DNA of 62,823 bases, from contig JAKQKE010000098.1 of the NCBI GenBank assembly GCA_029560805.1, positions 1-62,823 on the forward strand, read 5' to 3'. The notes beneath the pieces were generated by a model. The model ran no database searches. It saw only the letters and a program-made list of their open reading frames with translations, and was not told the DNA's origin. Shown here piece after piece: positions 7,643 through 16,485 of the stretch (its first letter is position 1; each line of letters starts with the position of its first letter). Source of the DNA: Spirochaetota bacterium. GTDB taxonomy: Bacteria; Spirochaetota; Spirochaetia; Treponematales; UBA12059. The translations under genes and the position numbers were made by a program.

Positions 7643-9118
7643 ATGAACGAGACGATGATCTTCGGAAACGAGCTACCCAAGCGCGCGCTCAGGAAGGCCG
7701 ACCGATCGCTCAAGTCGATGGCCAGGCGCTTCTCGTTCGACCCGGCCGTCTATCCCCGACTGAGCGCCGAGCCGATGCCTGGCGCCTACGAGGCGTTCGG
7801 CGTGATGAAGCTCGAGGAAGCGAAGCCCGGCGCGACCGTCGTCCCGCCCGACCCCGGAAAGGGCATAGCGCTCGGCACCATACGCATGGGCTTCGGCCAC
7901 TACCGCATCGGCCTGGCCATAGCCTCGGCCGCGCGATCGATGGGCCTGACGCCATACTGGCTCGACCTGATGTCCTTCCCGGACAGCGCCGCGAGCAAGA
8001 CCATCAAGTACCTCGAGGACCTGTACAACCTCGGCTCCAGGCTGTCGCAACGCTCCAGGCTGTTCGACCGCTACGTCTGGGATCGCATCACCTCGAGCGC
8101 GGCCAGGCGTTTGTCGTACACGGCGCGGGACCGGGCGCTCTCGACTCTGTTCGAGCCTATCCTGCGCGACCTGCCCAAGGACATGCCCTTCATGTCGACC
8201 CACCCCTGGACCGGCCAGGCCGCCGTCCGCGCCGGCATGAAGGGCGTCGTCGCGCTGATACCGGACAACTACCCGCTCGCGTTCCATCTGGTCGAGGGCG
8301 CCGTGCATACGGTCCAGGCGCCATCGCTGTACATGGGCTACCGCACGCTGCGTGACATGGGCGGCGGCGAGGAGCTGTTCCATGCTCTGCCGAAGGGCGA
8401 CATACGCTGCGTCGGCCACTACGTCGACCACGAGATAGTCTCGGGCGTCGAGGAGGACTGCGCCGCGAGGCTCAGGCGCCTCAAGGACCGCGGGACCAGG
8501 CGCTTCCTCCTGACGATGGGCGGCGCCGGAGCCCAGGCCAGGCGGTTCGCCGATATAGCCCACGCCTGCAAGGGCGCCATCGAGGCCGGCAAGGTATCGC
8601 TACTCATAAACATGGGCGACCACGCGGGGCGCTGGGCCGAGCTCAAGGGCTGGCTCGACCGGGACGGCATTCCGTACGAGATGCACGGCGACTGGGTGGG
8701 CACCAAGGCCTTCGCGGAGGAGGCGAGGACAGCTCCGGTCAAGGGCGTGCATGTCTTCCTGCACGACAACTTCTTCGCGGCCGTCTATACCACGAACATC
8801 CTGATGCGCGTCGTCGACCTGATGATCACCAAGCCGAGCGAGCTGTCGGTCTACCCGGTGCCCAAGCTGTTCATCCAACACGTCGGCCGTCACGAGGTCT
8901 GGGGCGCCATACGCGGCTCGGAGCTCGGCGACGGTACGCTCGAGACCGAGTCGGACGCCAGCCTCAGGCAGGCGCTCAGGCTCCTTGTCGAGGAGGACGA
9001 CCTCCTGGAGATGTACTGCGGCAACATACTTAAAAACTACCGCGCCGGCGTCTACGACGGGGCCTACGGCGCGGTGCACCTCGCGCTGGAACGGCGATCG
9101 GACGGGGCTGGGCGGTAG
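7643..9118 (+). CDS. GT-B-like protein, probable glycosyltransferase of unknown specificity
   Basis: The 491-residue soluble protein has features of the MurG/MGDG-synthase superfamily. Near residue 75 it reads LGTIRMGFGHYRIGLAIASA, resembling the GxGH nucleotide-sugar loop. FLLTMGGAGAQARRF follows near residue 290. Near residue 390 it reads DLMITKPSELSVYPVPKLFI, like the donor-binding TKPGGxT segment. I know of no characterised close relative, so the acceptor is unknown, and lipid glycosylation is only a guess. A GGAGG site precedes the ATG. It is monocistronic and divergent from livK. Confidence 0.6.
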   Translation: MNETMIFGNELPKRALRKADRSLKSMARRFSFDPAVYPRLSAEPMPGAYEAFGVMKLEEAKPGATVVPPDPGKGIALGTIRMGFGHYRIGLAIASAARSMGLTPYWLDLMSFPDSAASKTIKYLEDLYNLGSRLSQRSRLFDRYVWDRITSSAARRLSYTARDRALSTLFEPILRDLPKDMPFMSTHPWTGQAAVRAGMKGVVALIPDNYPLAFHLVEGAVHTVQAPSLYMGYRTLRDMGGGEELFHALPKGDIRCVGHYVDHEIVSGVEEDCAARLRRLKDRGTRRFLLTMGGAGAQARRFADIAHACKGAIEAGKVSLLINMGDHAGRWAELKGWLDRDGIPYEMHGDWVGTKAFAEEARTAPVKGVHVFLHDNFFAAVYTTNILMRVVDLMITKPSELSVYPVPKLFIQHVGRHEVWGAIRGSELGDGTLETESDASLRQALRLLVEEDDLLEMYCGNILKNYRAGVYDGAYGAVHLALERRSDGAGR

Positions 9119-9211
9119 CGGCACAGCATGGCGCGGCCGAGGCGGCCGAGGCTTCTAGCTCCAGCAGTTCCTTGGTGGAGCTCGATACGCCCTCGTCATG
9201 ACTATCTTGCG

Positions 9212-9236
9212 CCCGACCGCTTGACGGGCGTATGAT
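9212..9236 (+). promoter_or_regulatory. promoter of the phosphoribosyltransferase gene, likely leaderless
   Basis: TATGAT at 9231-9236 has a possible -35 TTGCGC 18 bases upstream. Only five bases separate the -10 box from the ATG at 9242 and there is no Shine-Dalgarno sequence. The message probably begins at or within a few bases of the start codon. A CGCCCG/CGGGCG dyad occupies the spacer. Confidence 0.5.
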
Positions 9237-9241
9237 CGGAC

Positions 9242-9766
9242 ATGGACAAGTACCGATTCACCTACCAGGCCATCCACCGCACGGTACGCGACCTAGCGGA
9301 TCGCGTCCTGGCGGCTGGATACGAGACGGACATCATCGTCGCCATAGGCTCGGGCGGCTTCATCCCGGCCCGCATGTTGCGTACCTTCATCAATAAGCCC
9401 ATCCTCGCCGTCGGCATCGCCTACTACGACCAGGATAACCAGCCGACGGACAACCCGCGCAAGGTGCAGTGGATCGAGGAAGCCGAGCGCCAGCTCAAGG
9501 GTAAGCGCATCCTGCTCGTCGACGAGGTCGACGACTCCCGCGTCACCCTCGAGTACTGCGTGCGCGAGCTCCTATCCCATCATCCCGAGTCGGTGGCCGT
9601 GGCAGTACTGCACAACAAGCTCAAGGAGAAGCGCGGCGCCATGCCGCCCGAGGTCAAGCTCTACCTATCCGGCCTCGACATCGAGGATAAGTGGGTCTGC
9701 TATCCCTGGGACGCCCAGGACATAGACCGGCACGACCGCGACGCGGCGACTACCGGACAGGCATGA
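9242..9766 (+). CDS. purine-type phosphoribosyltransferase (hypoxanthine/xanthine family)
   Basis: The 174-residue type I phosphoribosyltransferase has the PRPP-binding loop ILLVDEVDDSRVTL at about residues 90-103. An upstream IIVAIGSGGFIPARML supplies the PPi loop. VDEVDDSRxTL, rather than VDDxxxTGxTL, resembles the archaeal/yeast Xpt-Hpt type that salvages xanthine, hypoxanthine or guanine into nucleotides. It is coupled by ATGA to 5-formyl-THF cyclo-ligase, which suits purine metabolism. Base specificity is inferred from family resemblance. Confidence 0.8.
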   Translation: MDKYRFTYQAIHRTVRDLADRVLAAGYETDIIVAIGSGGFIPARMLRTFINKPILAVGIAYYDQDNQPTDNPRKVQWIEEAERQLKGKRILLVDEVDDSRVTLEYCVRELLSHHPESVAVAVLHNKLKEKRGAMPPEVKLYLSGLDIEDKWVCYPWDAQDIDRHDRDAATTGQA

Positions 9767-10401
9767 TCGCCCCGGACGAGGGGCGACGCGACGTCGCCGC
9801 GCTCAAGGCCGCGCTCCGAAAGTCGGCCAAGGCCGCCCTCGCGGCCGTGACGCCCGAACGGCGAGCGGTAGCGAGCGCCGACGCGGCCGCCCGGGCTAGC
9901 GCCCACCCCGCGTGGCCGGGAGCGGAGCTCGTGCTCGCCTTCCTATCGATGCCGTCGGAGATCGATACCGCCCCGGTCGTCGAGGCCGCGCTCGCCGCGG
10001 GCAAGCGGGTAGCCGTGCCGCGCATCGACGGCGGCGACATTGCCTTCGTCGAACTCGCGCCGGACTGGCGGGCCTGGCCGCGCGACCGCTGGGACATCCC
10101 CGCGCCGCCGGCCGAAGCTCCGTCCATACCGCCGGCCGAGATCGCCGGGCTGGCGACGCTGGCGCTCGTGCCAGGGCTGGCCTTCGACCGGACCGGCGGA
10201 CGCCTGGGGCGAGGCAAGGGCTACTATGACCGCTTCCTGGCTTCTGTGGCAGCGGCGCGGTCTGCGGCCGCGGCGCGGTCGTCCGGCCCCTCGTCGCCCT
10301 TCGTCGCGATAGGCTACGGCTACGAGTCCCAAATCGTCGATTCGGTGCCGACCGACGAACGCGACCTGCCGCTCGACGGACTATCGCTCGGCCAGGCGTA
10401 G
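9763..10401 (+). CDS. 5-formyltetrahydrofolate cyclo-ligase
   Basis: The 212-residue protein carries the family hallmark GRLGRGKGYYDRFL at about residue 145, with LxFLSMPSEIDTAPV upstream. It converts 5-formyl-THF to 5,10-methenyl-THF with ATP, feeding one-carbon units to purine and thymidylate synthesis. The N-terminus is basic (ALRKSAKAAL), as usual for substrate binding. The start overlaps the phosphoribosyltransferase stop (ATGA). A short Ala/Arg/Ser-rich insert (AAARSAAAARSSG) near residue 165 is likely a surface loop. Confidence 0.88.
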   Translation: MIAPDEGRRDVAALKAALRKSAKAALAAVTPERRAVASADAAARASAHPAWPGAELVLAFLSMPSEIDTAPVVEAALAAGKRVAVPRIDGGDIAFVELAPDWRAWPRDRWDIPAPPAEAPSIPPAEIAGLATLALVPGLAFDRTGGRLGRGKGYYDRFLASVAAARSAAAARSSGPSSPFVAIGYGYESQIVDSVPTDERDLPLDGLSLGQA

Positions 10402-10452
10402 GCCCGGAGCCGGCCGTTCCATCGTTCTAGCGAACCTGAAGAGGAGATATCG

Positions 10453-10929
10453 ATGCAAGCCAAGAAACGCGTGGCGCTGGTGGCCCACGACAACCGCAAG
10501 CTGGATCTGGTCGGCTGGGTCGAGTACAACTGGCGATCGTTGCTCAAGCACGAACTCGTCTGTACCGGCACGACCGGACGCCTGGTATCGGAGACGATAG
10601 AGCGCAAGCGCTCGACCGAGGGCGGCGCCGGGGCTCCGGCGTCGAGCATCACCCTGCTCAAATCCGGCCCGCTCGGCGGCGACCAGCAGCTCGGCGCGAT
10701 GATAGCGGAGGGCCGGATCGACGCGGTGATCTTCTTCTGGGACCCGATGTCGCCCCAGCCGCACGACGTGGACGTCAAGGCGCTCCTGCGCATCGCGGTG
10801 GTCTACAACATCCCGATGGCCTGCAACCGCTCCACCGCCGACTTCATGATCTCCAGCCCGTTGTTCGAGCGGGCCTACGATCCTATCGTCAAGGACTATA
10901 GCGCCTATATACAGAGGAAGGTCGACTAG
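10453..10929 (+). CDS. mgsA: methylglyoxal synthase
   Basis: The 158-residue protein matches MgsA throughout: VALVAHDNRKLDL at the start, LKSGPLGGDQQLGAMI at residue 75 (phosphate site) and FFWDPMSPQPHDVDVKALLRIA after it. It turns dihydroxyacetone phosphate into methylglyoxal and phosphate, a glycolytic bypass when phosphate is scarce. AGGAGATATCG gives a good ribosome site. The gene ends in a four-base tail-to-tail overlap with rlmN. Confidence 0.95.
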   Translation: MQAKKRVALVAHDNRKLDLVGWVEYNWRSLLKHELVCTGTTGRLVSETIERKRSTEGGAGAPASSITLLKSGPLGGDQQLGAMIAEGRIDAVIFFWDPMSPQPHDVDVKALLRIAVVYNIPMACNRSTADFMISSPLFERAYDPIVKDYSAYIQRKVD

Positions 10930-11981
10930 GGAACGCCCACGGTCGCGTTCGGGCCGCCGAGCTGGCCGCAGGCGGCCGCCAGGCCGCGACCCCGCGGCGC
11001 CCGAACGCGCGCCTCCAGGCCGCGTTCAGTCAGCGAGGCCATGAACGCGTCCACCTCCGGCTCCGTGGGGGCCCGGCCTATCGGCGCCGTTCCCGGATTG
11101 TACGGTATCACGTTGACGAGCGCCCGCCCCGCGGCCCGGACGAAGGCCGCGACGCCGTCGGCCGCCCCGGGCCCGTCGTTGACGCCCGGAATCAGGCAGT
11201 AGTTGACCCCGAGCGCGAAGTTGCGCCTGGACGGATAGGCGGCCAGGGCCGCGGCGAGCTCACCGAGGCCGTGAGCCCCGCCGACCGGCATCAGCGTCGA
11301 TCGCAACCCATCGTCCGGCGCGTTCAGGCTGACCGATAGGCCGAGCCTTCGGTACCCGAGGCCCTTGAGCCGAGCGATGCCGGCCGGCAGGCCCACGGTG
11401 CAGACGGTCACGCGCTCCTGGGCCAAGCCGAGGGCCGACTGGTCGAACATCACGGCAAGCGCCCCGGCCAGCCCGTCGAAGTTGTCCAGCGGCTCGCCCA
11501 TGCCCATGAACACGACGTTCGAGAATTCCCAGCCGAGCGCGACCCTGGCGCTCACCGCCTGGGACACGATCTCCGCTGCCGTCAGGTTCCGCGCGAGGCC
11601 GGCGCGTCCGGTCTCGCAGAAGGCGCACCCCATGCGGCAACCGACCTGGGACGACAGGCACAGCGTCGCCCCGCCGCCGGGCGATGGTATGCGCACGCTT
11701 TCGACGCTTTGGCCGTCGTCGAGCCTGAAGACGACCTTGGCCGTCGTCCCCGCCTCGCCGCTCTCCGAGGCGACGCGGGCCGCCTCCAGCAGCCCGACGC
11801 GGAAGCGCGGGAACAACGCTTCCGCATCGGCGCGAGACAAAAAGCGCCCCGGCTCCCAGCGGCCGTCGCGGAAGGCCGCCCGATATGCGGCGCGTAGGTT
11901 GGGGCGCTTTCCCGAGACGAGGCCGCTGGCGGAGAAGAAGGCCTCGAAGCCCAGGCCCAGGATGTCTACGGTCTCGGTCAT
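10926..11981 (-). CDS. rlmN: 23S rRNA/tRNA adenine C2-methyltransferase RlmN (radical SAM)
   Basis: The 351-residue protein has the radical-SAM cluster motif CRMGCAFC (Cys 115, 119, 122). It also has the MGMGEPL segment and the C-terminal CGQL cysteine needed for the methyl-transfer intermediate. It methylates A2503 of 23S rRNA and A37 of some tRNAs. ATG 11981 (MTETVDILGL) is chosen, but an in-frame ATG at 12017 is also possible. Neither start has a strong ribosome site. It overlaps mgsA tail to tail and follows the hemerythrin fusion gene after a GC-rich dyad. Confidence 0.88.
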   Translation of the reverse strand: MTETVDILGLGFEAFFSASGLVSGKRPNLRAAYRAAFRDGRWEPGRFLSRADAEALFPRFRVGLLEAARVASESGEAGTTAKVVFRLDDGQSVESVRIPSPGGGATLCLSSQVGCRMGCAFCETGRAGLARNLTAAEIVSQAVSARVALGWEFSNVVFMGMGEPLDNFDGLAGALAVMFDQSALGLAQERVTVCTVGLPAGIARLKGLGYRRLGLSVSLNAPDDGLRSTLMPVGGAHGLGELAAALAAYPSRRNFALGVNYCLIPGVNDGPGAADGVAAFVRAAGRALVNVIPYNPGTAPIGRAPTEPEVDAFMASLTERGLEARVRAPRGRGLAAACGQLGGPNATVGVP

Positions 11982-12017
11982 CGCGCGAGCATAGCGTATA
12001 TGGGTATCCCGGGTCAT

Positions 12018-12054
12018 CCGGCCGCGGCGGACGAAGCCCGGCGGAAACGGCCGG
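12018..12054. terminator. GC-rich hairpin downstream of the hemerythrin fusion gene
   Basis: CCGGCCG (12018-12024) and CGGCCGG (12048-12054) can form a 7-bp stem around a 23-base loop that contains further GC pairs. It separates the fusion gene from rlmN on the minus strand. There is no T run, so termination is only suggested. Confidence 0.35.
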
Positions 12055-12057
12055 CGT

Positions 12058-14628
12058 TCACGACCTGCGCGGATCCCCGTCGTGTACCCAAGGCGCGTAC
12101 TTGCGATCCTCGAGTAGCGTATGGCGGATGAAGCAATCCTTCATGAAATTCGACAAGCCAGTGGCGACGACGCCCGTACGGATACGCTCCATGAATTCGG
12201 ATAGCTCGCTGAGAAGCTTCGCGTGCTCGCGGGCGTGCTCCTCGCGGCCGGGGTAGCCGACCGCCGCCTGTAGCGCCTCCTCGTCGGAGAAATGGTCAGC
12301 CAGCAGATCCTCGAGACGTTCCAGGACCAAGATCGCGTCGTTTTCCGCCGCGCCAGTCAGCTCGTCCATCGCCCCGAAGATGCGGCGATGTTGCTCGTCC
12401 ATAGCGGTAATGCCGAGCTCGTACTCGGGTCTCCAGCGGAACTCGAAGACCGCCTTGACGATGGCCAGCCGGCGCTCGAGCCCCTCGCGGAGCCGCCACA
12501 GTAGCGCCGGCCTCGTCTCCACGACGGCGCGCGGGAACGCCAGCCAGGCCGTAGGCCCGCGCCCAACGGCCGAAAACAGCCGCATCGATCTGCAGAGCGT
12601 ACGTTCGTCGCCGAGCGCCGCGCCCGGGGTCAGGTTCTCGAAGGCGATGCCGCCGTAGGTCAGCGAGGCCTCGCCGGAGACGAGCACGAGTAACTCGTCG
12701 TCCGGCGCCTCGGCATCGAGGGCTCCGCCGCCCGACTCTGCACGGCGGGAAGCCTTCGCCAGCCCATAGAGGCTTTCCATCGAGCCGATACAGTCGAAAA
12801 GCGGCAGCGAGGCCAGCTCACCCGCGGCGGCCGCACAGCGTAGTATCTCGGCCTCGAGGCCGTTCTTCCTCGCGAACGCCGCGAACGCCTCCGCCGGTAG
12901 TTCGACGATGGCCGTGTCGCGCTCGACGACCCAGTCGTCTGGCTCGGCTTCGCCGCGCAGCACGGCGGCCGCCCCGAGCAAGGCGCCCGGCCCGTATGAC
13001 GCCGCTGGCCCGACGCCGTCGACACGCGTCACCCGGCCGTCAAGGGTCAGCAGCGCGGCCGGAGGCTCGTTTCCGGCGGCGAGCAGGCGATCGCCCACCT
13101 TGCGCTCGCGCCTTGGGCCCGAGGCCAGGGCCTCGATCGCCTCGGCGGGGGCGTCGGGAAAGTAGCCCCGGAGCGCGTCCGCGGCCGCCTCGGCGGCCCA
13201 GTCCCGCCGCTCGGGCGCCAGTAGGCTGACCTCGCCGAACGAGGCAATCCTCCCGAAGCCCTTGCCTGACAGCGCTTCCGCCGAGTCACCGTGGCTCAGG
13301 AGCAGGTCGCCCGAGCGATCGCCGGCGAAATCATCCGGGTCGCCGTGTATCATGCCGCCGCCGACGTCCACCTTCTTGACGTCCGCCGGCTCGAGGTAGG
13401 CCGCCTTGGCGCGCGACGCCTCGGCGGCCGTGATCCCGGCGACCGAGGCGTCGTCCGTGACCATCGAGTCGATCACCGCGAACGAGCTCAGGTCGGCGTA
13501 ATGGGCGTAGGTCCTATACCCGTCCGCGACGGCGACCCTGAACCGGAGGATAGTCGTCTCGAGCGGGTGCGGCGAGTAGACCGGCTTGACATCGAAGCCG
13601 CCGACGTCGCTCCACTCGTCTGGCCGCAGGTCGACCACGTCGAAGAGGCGGGCGAACTCGTCGGCGCCGAGGCCGCAGAGGGCCCGAAGCTTCTCGGTAG
13701 CCGAGCGTCTGACCATCGGCACGGCGTAGTACGACAGCCGTTTGTCGGCCCGCATCAGGCTGGTCAAGCCGACGAAGTGGTCATCGTGGACGTGCGTATG
13801 GAAGACGCCAGCGAGGTCGCCGACGCCGAGGCCGACCGCGTCGAGGCTCTCCTCGATGTTCGGGCCAGCATCGATAAGGTAGCGGCGCCCAGCGTGGACG
13901 ACGAGGCTGCACATGCACGGACGCTCCGGGTCCCAGCCGTCGCCCTCGCCGAGATGCACCACGGCGAACGCTTCGTGGCTTATCCGCGATCGGGGCAGCT
14001 CGTACGGCGCTCCGTACGACGCTCCCGGCCCGAGGTTCAGGTCGACGTCGACCGCCGAACCGCCGCAGATGAATTCGTAGCGATTAACGCCGAGCCGCCT
14101 CAGGAAGGCGCCGCCCCTCAACCCCACGACGGGGCCGTCGATGACGCGGACGTCGAGCAGCTCGTCGACAGAACGGAACGCGCCGAACGAGAATTTGCGC
14201 TTCATGCGTATCAGCTCGGCCGCCGCCGTCGGGTCGTCGGGATCGAGCGCCTCGGGCTCGGTGATGCCGTAGGTGCCGGCGTAGATGTAGCGGGCCTGAG
14301 CCTCGACCTGGGCCCGGAGCCCGACGAGCATCGGGCGGACGCCGGTGTTGCGCGGGTGGCCGGGCACGATCAGGCCCTGGCGGTACAGCATCTGGAGCAC
14401 GGGGAATTCGGCGAGGTTCGAGAAACGGCCGTTCTGGATCGGCAGCTCGGATAATAGGATGGCGTTCGGGCCGGTCTCGAAACGCCTGCCGCCCACCATC
14501 TCGGATCGGATGACGCCACCGCGTATCATGAACTTCACGACGTTCTCGGGGCAGCCGCAGAGTACGGACAGCCCGGCCTCCGGGATCCCGACGACGGAGA
14601 CGCCGTCGCAGATATCGTACTTTTCCAT
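12058..14628 (-). CDS. metallo-beta-lactamase / cNMP-binding / hemerythrin multidomain fusion protein
   Basis: The 856-residue soluble protein has four parts. Residues 1-215 are a domain I cannot assign. Residues 215-450 are a metallo-beta-lactamase fold with HVHDDH (279-284), His354, Asp379 and His428 or His446 as likely metal ligands. Residues 505-725 look like two cNMP-binding-type beta-roll domains (inference from GxLLxxG- and YGPGALLG-like patterns). Residues 735-848 are a hemerythrin with the full set of ligands: His747, His779, Glu783, His798, His802, His836 and Asp841. The hemerythrin should bind O2 at a di-iron site, so O2 or redox state may control the hydrolase. The start MEKYDI at 14628 follows a GGGGG site; the upstream extension is not coding-like. 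Confidence 0.85.
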   Translation of the reverse strand: MEKYDICDGVSVVGIPEAGLSVLCGCPENVVKFMIRGGVIRSEMVGGRRFETGPNAILLSELPIQNGRFSNLAEFPVLQMLYRQGLIVPGHPRNTGVRPMLVGLRAQVEAQARYIYAGTYGITEPEALDPDDPTAAAELIRMKRKFSFGAFRSVDELLDVRVIDGPVVGLRGGAFLRRLGVNRYEFICGGSAVDVDLNLGPGASYGAPYELPRSRISHEAFAVVHLGEGDGWDPERPCMCSLVVHAGRRYLIDAGPNIEESLDAVGLGVGDLAGVFHTHVHDDHFVGLTSLMRADKRLSYYAVPMVRRSATEKLRALCGLGADEFARLFDVVDLRPDEWSDVGGFDVKPVYSPHPLETTILRFRVAVADGYRTYAHYADLSSFAVIDSMVTDDASVAGITAAEASRAKAAYLEPADVKKVDVGGGMIHGDPDDFAGDRSGDLLLSHGDSAEALSGKGFGRIASFGEVSLLAPERRDWAAEAAADALRGYFPDAPAEAIEALASGPRRERKVGDRLLAAGNEPPAALLTLDGRVTRVDGVGPAASYGPGALLGAAAVLRGEAEPDDWVVERDTAIVELPAEAFAAFARKNGLEAEILRCAAAAGELASLPLFDCIGSMESLYGLAKASRRAESGGGALDAEAPDDELLVLVSGEASLTYGGIAFENLTPGAALGDERTLCRSMRLFSAVGRGPTAWLAFPRAVVETRPALLWRLREGLERRLAIVKAVFEFRWRPEYELGITAMDEQHRRIFGAMDELTGAAENDAILVLERLEDLLADHFSDEEALQAAVGYPGREEHAREHAKLLSELSEFMERIRTGVVATGLSNFMKDCFIRHTLLEDRKYAPWVHDGDPRRS

Positions 14629-14694
14629 ACGAAAGCCCCCGATCCATGGACGCGGCGGCTGGGCCGGACGCCAGGCCGCCGCCACCTCGCCTCT

Positions 14695-14702
14695 AGTATA
14701 AT
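14695..14702. promoter_or_regulatory. symmetrical -10 element shared by divergent genes
   Basis: AGTATAAT reads TATAAT on the plus strand (14697-14702), facing the amino-acid importer, and TATACT on the minus strand (14700-14695), facing the hemerythrin fusion gene. No convincing -35 box was found for either. The single A/T patch in a GC-rich gap makes it the likely promoter core for both directions. Confidence 0.45.
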
Positions 14703-14792
14703 GCATTCCAGTCCGGCGGGCGCCCTTGCCTCGAGCCGAGATCGGTGCAACAATGGTCGCAGGCGGCCCCGCGCCGTTCAGGAGGTACCGAT

Positions 14793-15638
14793 ATGAGGAA
14801 ATTCAGTATCGTCGTCATGGCGCTCGCGGCGCTGTCCGTAACGTCCGCCTTCGCCCTCGGCGGCAAGGAGCCCGCCGCCGGATCCGGCCCCGCCGCGGCC
14901 GCCGCCATCGGCGCGTCTGGCCTGCCGGACCTCGGCGGGCGCGTCATCGTCGCGGTCACCGAGAACGCCTACACGCCGCTCAACTTCGTCGACCCCAAGA
15001 CCGGCAAGGCGATGGGCTGGGAGTACGACGCCGTCAACGAGATTGCCAGGCGTCTCAACGCCAAGGTCGACTGGCAGCTATCGAGCTGGGACCTGATGAT
15101 CCAGTCGGTCCGTGACGGCCAGTTCGACGTGGGCATGGACGGTATCACCATCACCGACGAGCGTAAGAAGCAGGTAGATTTCTCCGACCCGTACATGGTC
15201 TCGCAGCAGTTCATGCTCGTGCGCGCCGACGAGAAGCGCTTCTCCGACGCCGCGGCCTTCGCCGCCGACCCCAAGCTGCTGGTCGGCGCCCAGGCCGGCA
15301 CCACCAACTTCTACGTAGCCGTCTACGAGGTGCTCGACGGCGACGAGCAGAACAAGCGCATCAAGCTGTTCGAGACCTTCGGCGCCACCGTGCAGGCGCT
15401 GATTGCCGGCGACGTCGACATGGTGCTGATGGACGCGGCCTCCAGCAAGGGCTACGTCGGGGCCAACCCAGGCAAGCTCAAGAGCGTCGGCGGCCCGCTC
15501 GGGACCGAGGAATTCGGCTTCATCTTCCCGCCGGGATCTGACCTGGTCGGCCCGTTCAACGCCGCCTTAGCCTCGATGAAGGCCGACGGCACGCTCGATC
15601 GGCTGAACACCAAGTGGTTCTTCGAGTACCAGCCATAA
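14793..15638 (+). CDS. polar amino-acid ABC transporter substrate-binding protein
   Basis: The 281-residue protein begins with a signal peptide ([21 protein letters not shown]). An Ala/Gly/Pro linker and a family 3 solute-binding domain follow ([24 protein letters not shown] near residue 120). The signal region lacks a lipobox Cys, so it may be soluble in the periplasm or anchored by an uncleaved signal. GGAGGT at 14781 fixes the start at 14793. It heads an operon with a permease and a GlnQ-type ATPase. The bound amino acid is not determined. Confidence 0.9.
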   Translation: MRKFSIVVMALAALSVTSAFALGGKEPAAGSGPAAAAAIGASGLPDLGGRVIVAVTENAYTPLNFVDPKTGKAMGWEYDAVNEIARRLNAKVDWQLSSWDLMIQSVRDGQFDVGMDGITITDERKKQVDFSDPYMVSQQFMLVRADEKRFSDAAAFAADPKLLVGAQAGTTNFYVAVYEVLDGDEQNKRIKLFETFGATVQALIAGDVDMVLMDAASSKGYVGANPGKLKSVGGPLGTEEFGFIFPPGSDLVGPFNAALASMKADGTLDRLNTKWFFEYQP

Positions 15639-15666
15639 TACCGGGCGGAGCGTAGGGGGACGGAGG

Positions 15667-16485
15667 ATGACGAACGGGAGGAGAGCCGCCAGGATAGCGG
15701 CGGGCGTGCCGTGGTGGCTCGTCCTGCTCGTCGGCCTCGGCGCCATAGCGCTTGGCACGGCGCTGGCGGACGCGTCGTACCGGGTCATATTCGGCGCCGT
15801 GGCCAGGGGCTTCGGCGTGACGATAGGCGTGGCGCTCGCGTCGTACGCGGCGTCGCTGGCGCTCGGGCTCCTGCTCGGGCTGGCCCGATCGTCGCGCCTG
15901 CGCCCCCTGCGCGAGGCGTCGACGTTCTATATCGAGCTGGTGCGCGGCCTACCGATGCTCGTCATCCTCTACTACATAGCCTTCGTCGGGGCCCCGGCCC
16001 TGGCCGAGGTCCTGAACGGGCTGCTGGCGCCTCTCATCCGAGCCGGCGCCGTCAAGGCCTTCCAGGCCCGCGACTTCAGCTTCGCGACGAGAGCCGGGCT
16101 CGCGCTGACCCTCGGCTACGCGGCCTTCATCGCTGAGATCTTCCGCGCCGGCATCGAGAGCGTCGACAAGGGCCAGATAGAGGCGGCCCACGCGCTCGGG
16201 CTGTCGCACTCGCAGACGATGTTGCGCGTCGTGCTGCCGCAGGCGGTCAAGAACGTGCTACCGGCGCTGGCCAACGAGTTCGTCGCTATCATCAAGGACT
16301 CGGCCCTGGTGTCGGTACTCGGCGTGCAGGACATCACCCAGATCGGCAAGGTCTACGCCGCGAGCACCTTCAAGTTTTTCGAGACCTACAACGTCGTGGC
16401 CTTCTTCTACCTCTGCATGACCGTGAGCCTGTCCATGCTGGTACGCGCCCTCGAGCGCCGGCTCAAGCGGGAGAACGCCCGATGA
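15667..16485 (+). CDS. polar amino-acid ABC transporter permease (HisM/GlnP family)
   Basis: The 272-residue inner-membrane permease has about five helices. Its ATPase-docking loop reads [35 protein letters not shown], the EAA motif of the HisMQ family. [17 protein letters not shown] is another family signature. It is the only permease subunit in the operon, so it probably works as a homodimer. A GGAGG site abuts the ATG. Its stop overlaps the ATPase start (ATGA). Confidence 0.9.
   Translation: MTNGRRAARIAAGVPWWLVLLVGLGAIALGTALADASYRVIFGAVARGFGVTIGVALASYAASLALGLLLGLARSSRLRPLREASTFYIELVRGLPMLVILYYIAFVGAPALAEVLNGLLAPLIRAGAVKAFQARDFSFATRAGLALTLGYAAFIAEIFRAGIESVDKGQIEAAHALGLSHSQTMLRVVLPQAVKNVLPALANEFVAIIKDSALVSVLGVQDITQIGKVYAASTFKFFETYNVVAFFYLCMTVSLSMLVRALERRLKRENAR

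Noticed and set aside
13291-14454. 387-codon plus-strand frame opposite the hemerythrin fusion gene
   Set aside because: Antisense shadow; the minus strand has conserved metal-binding motifs through the same stretch.
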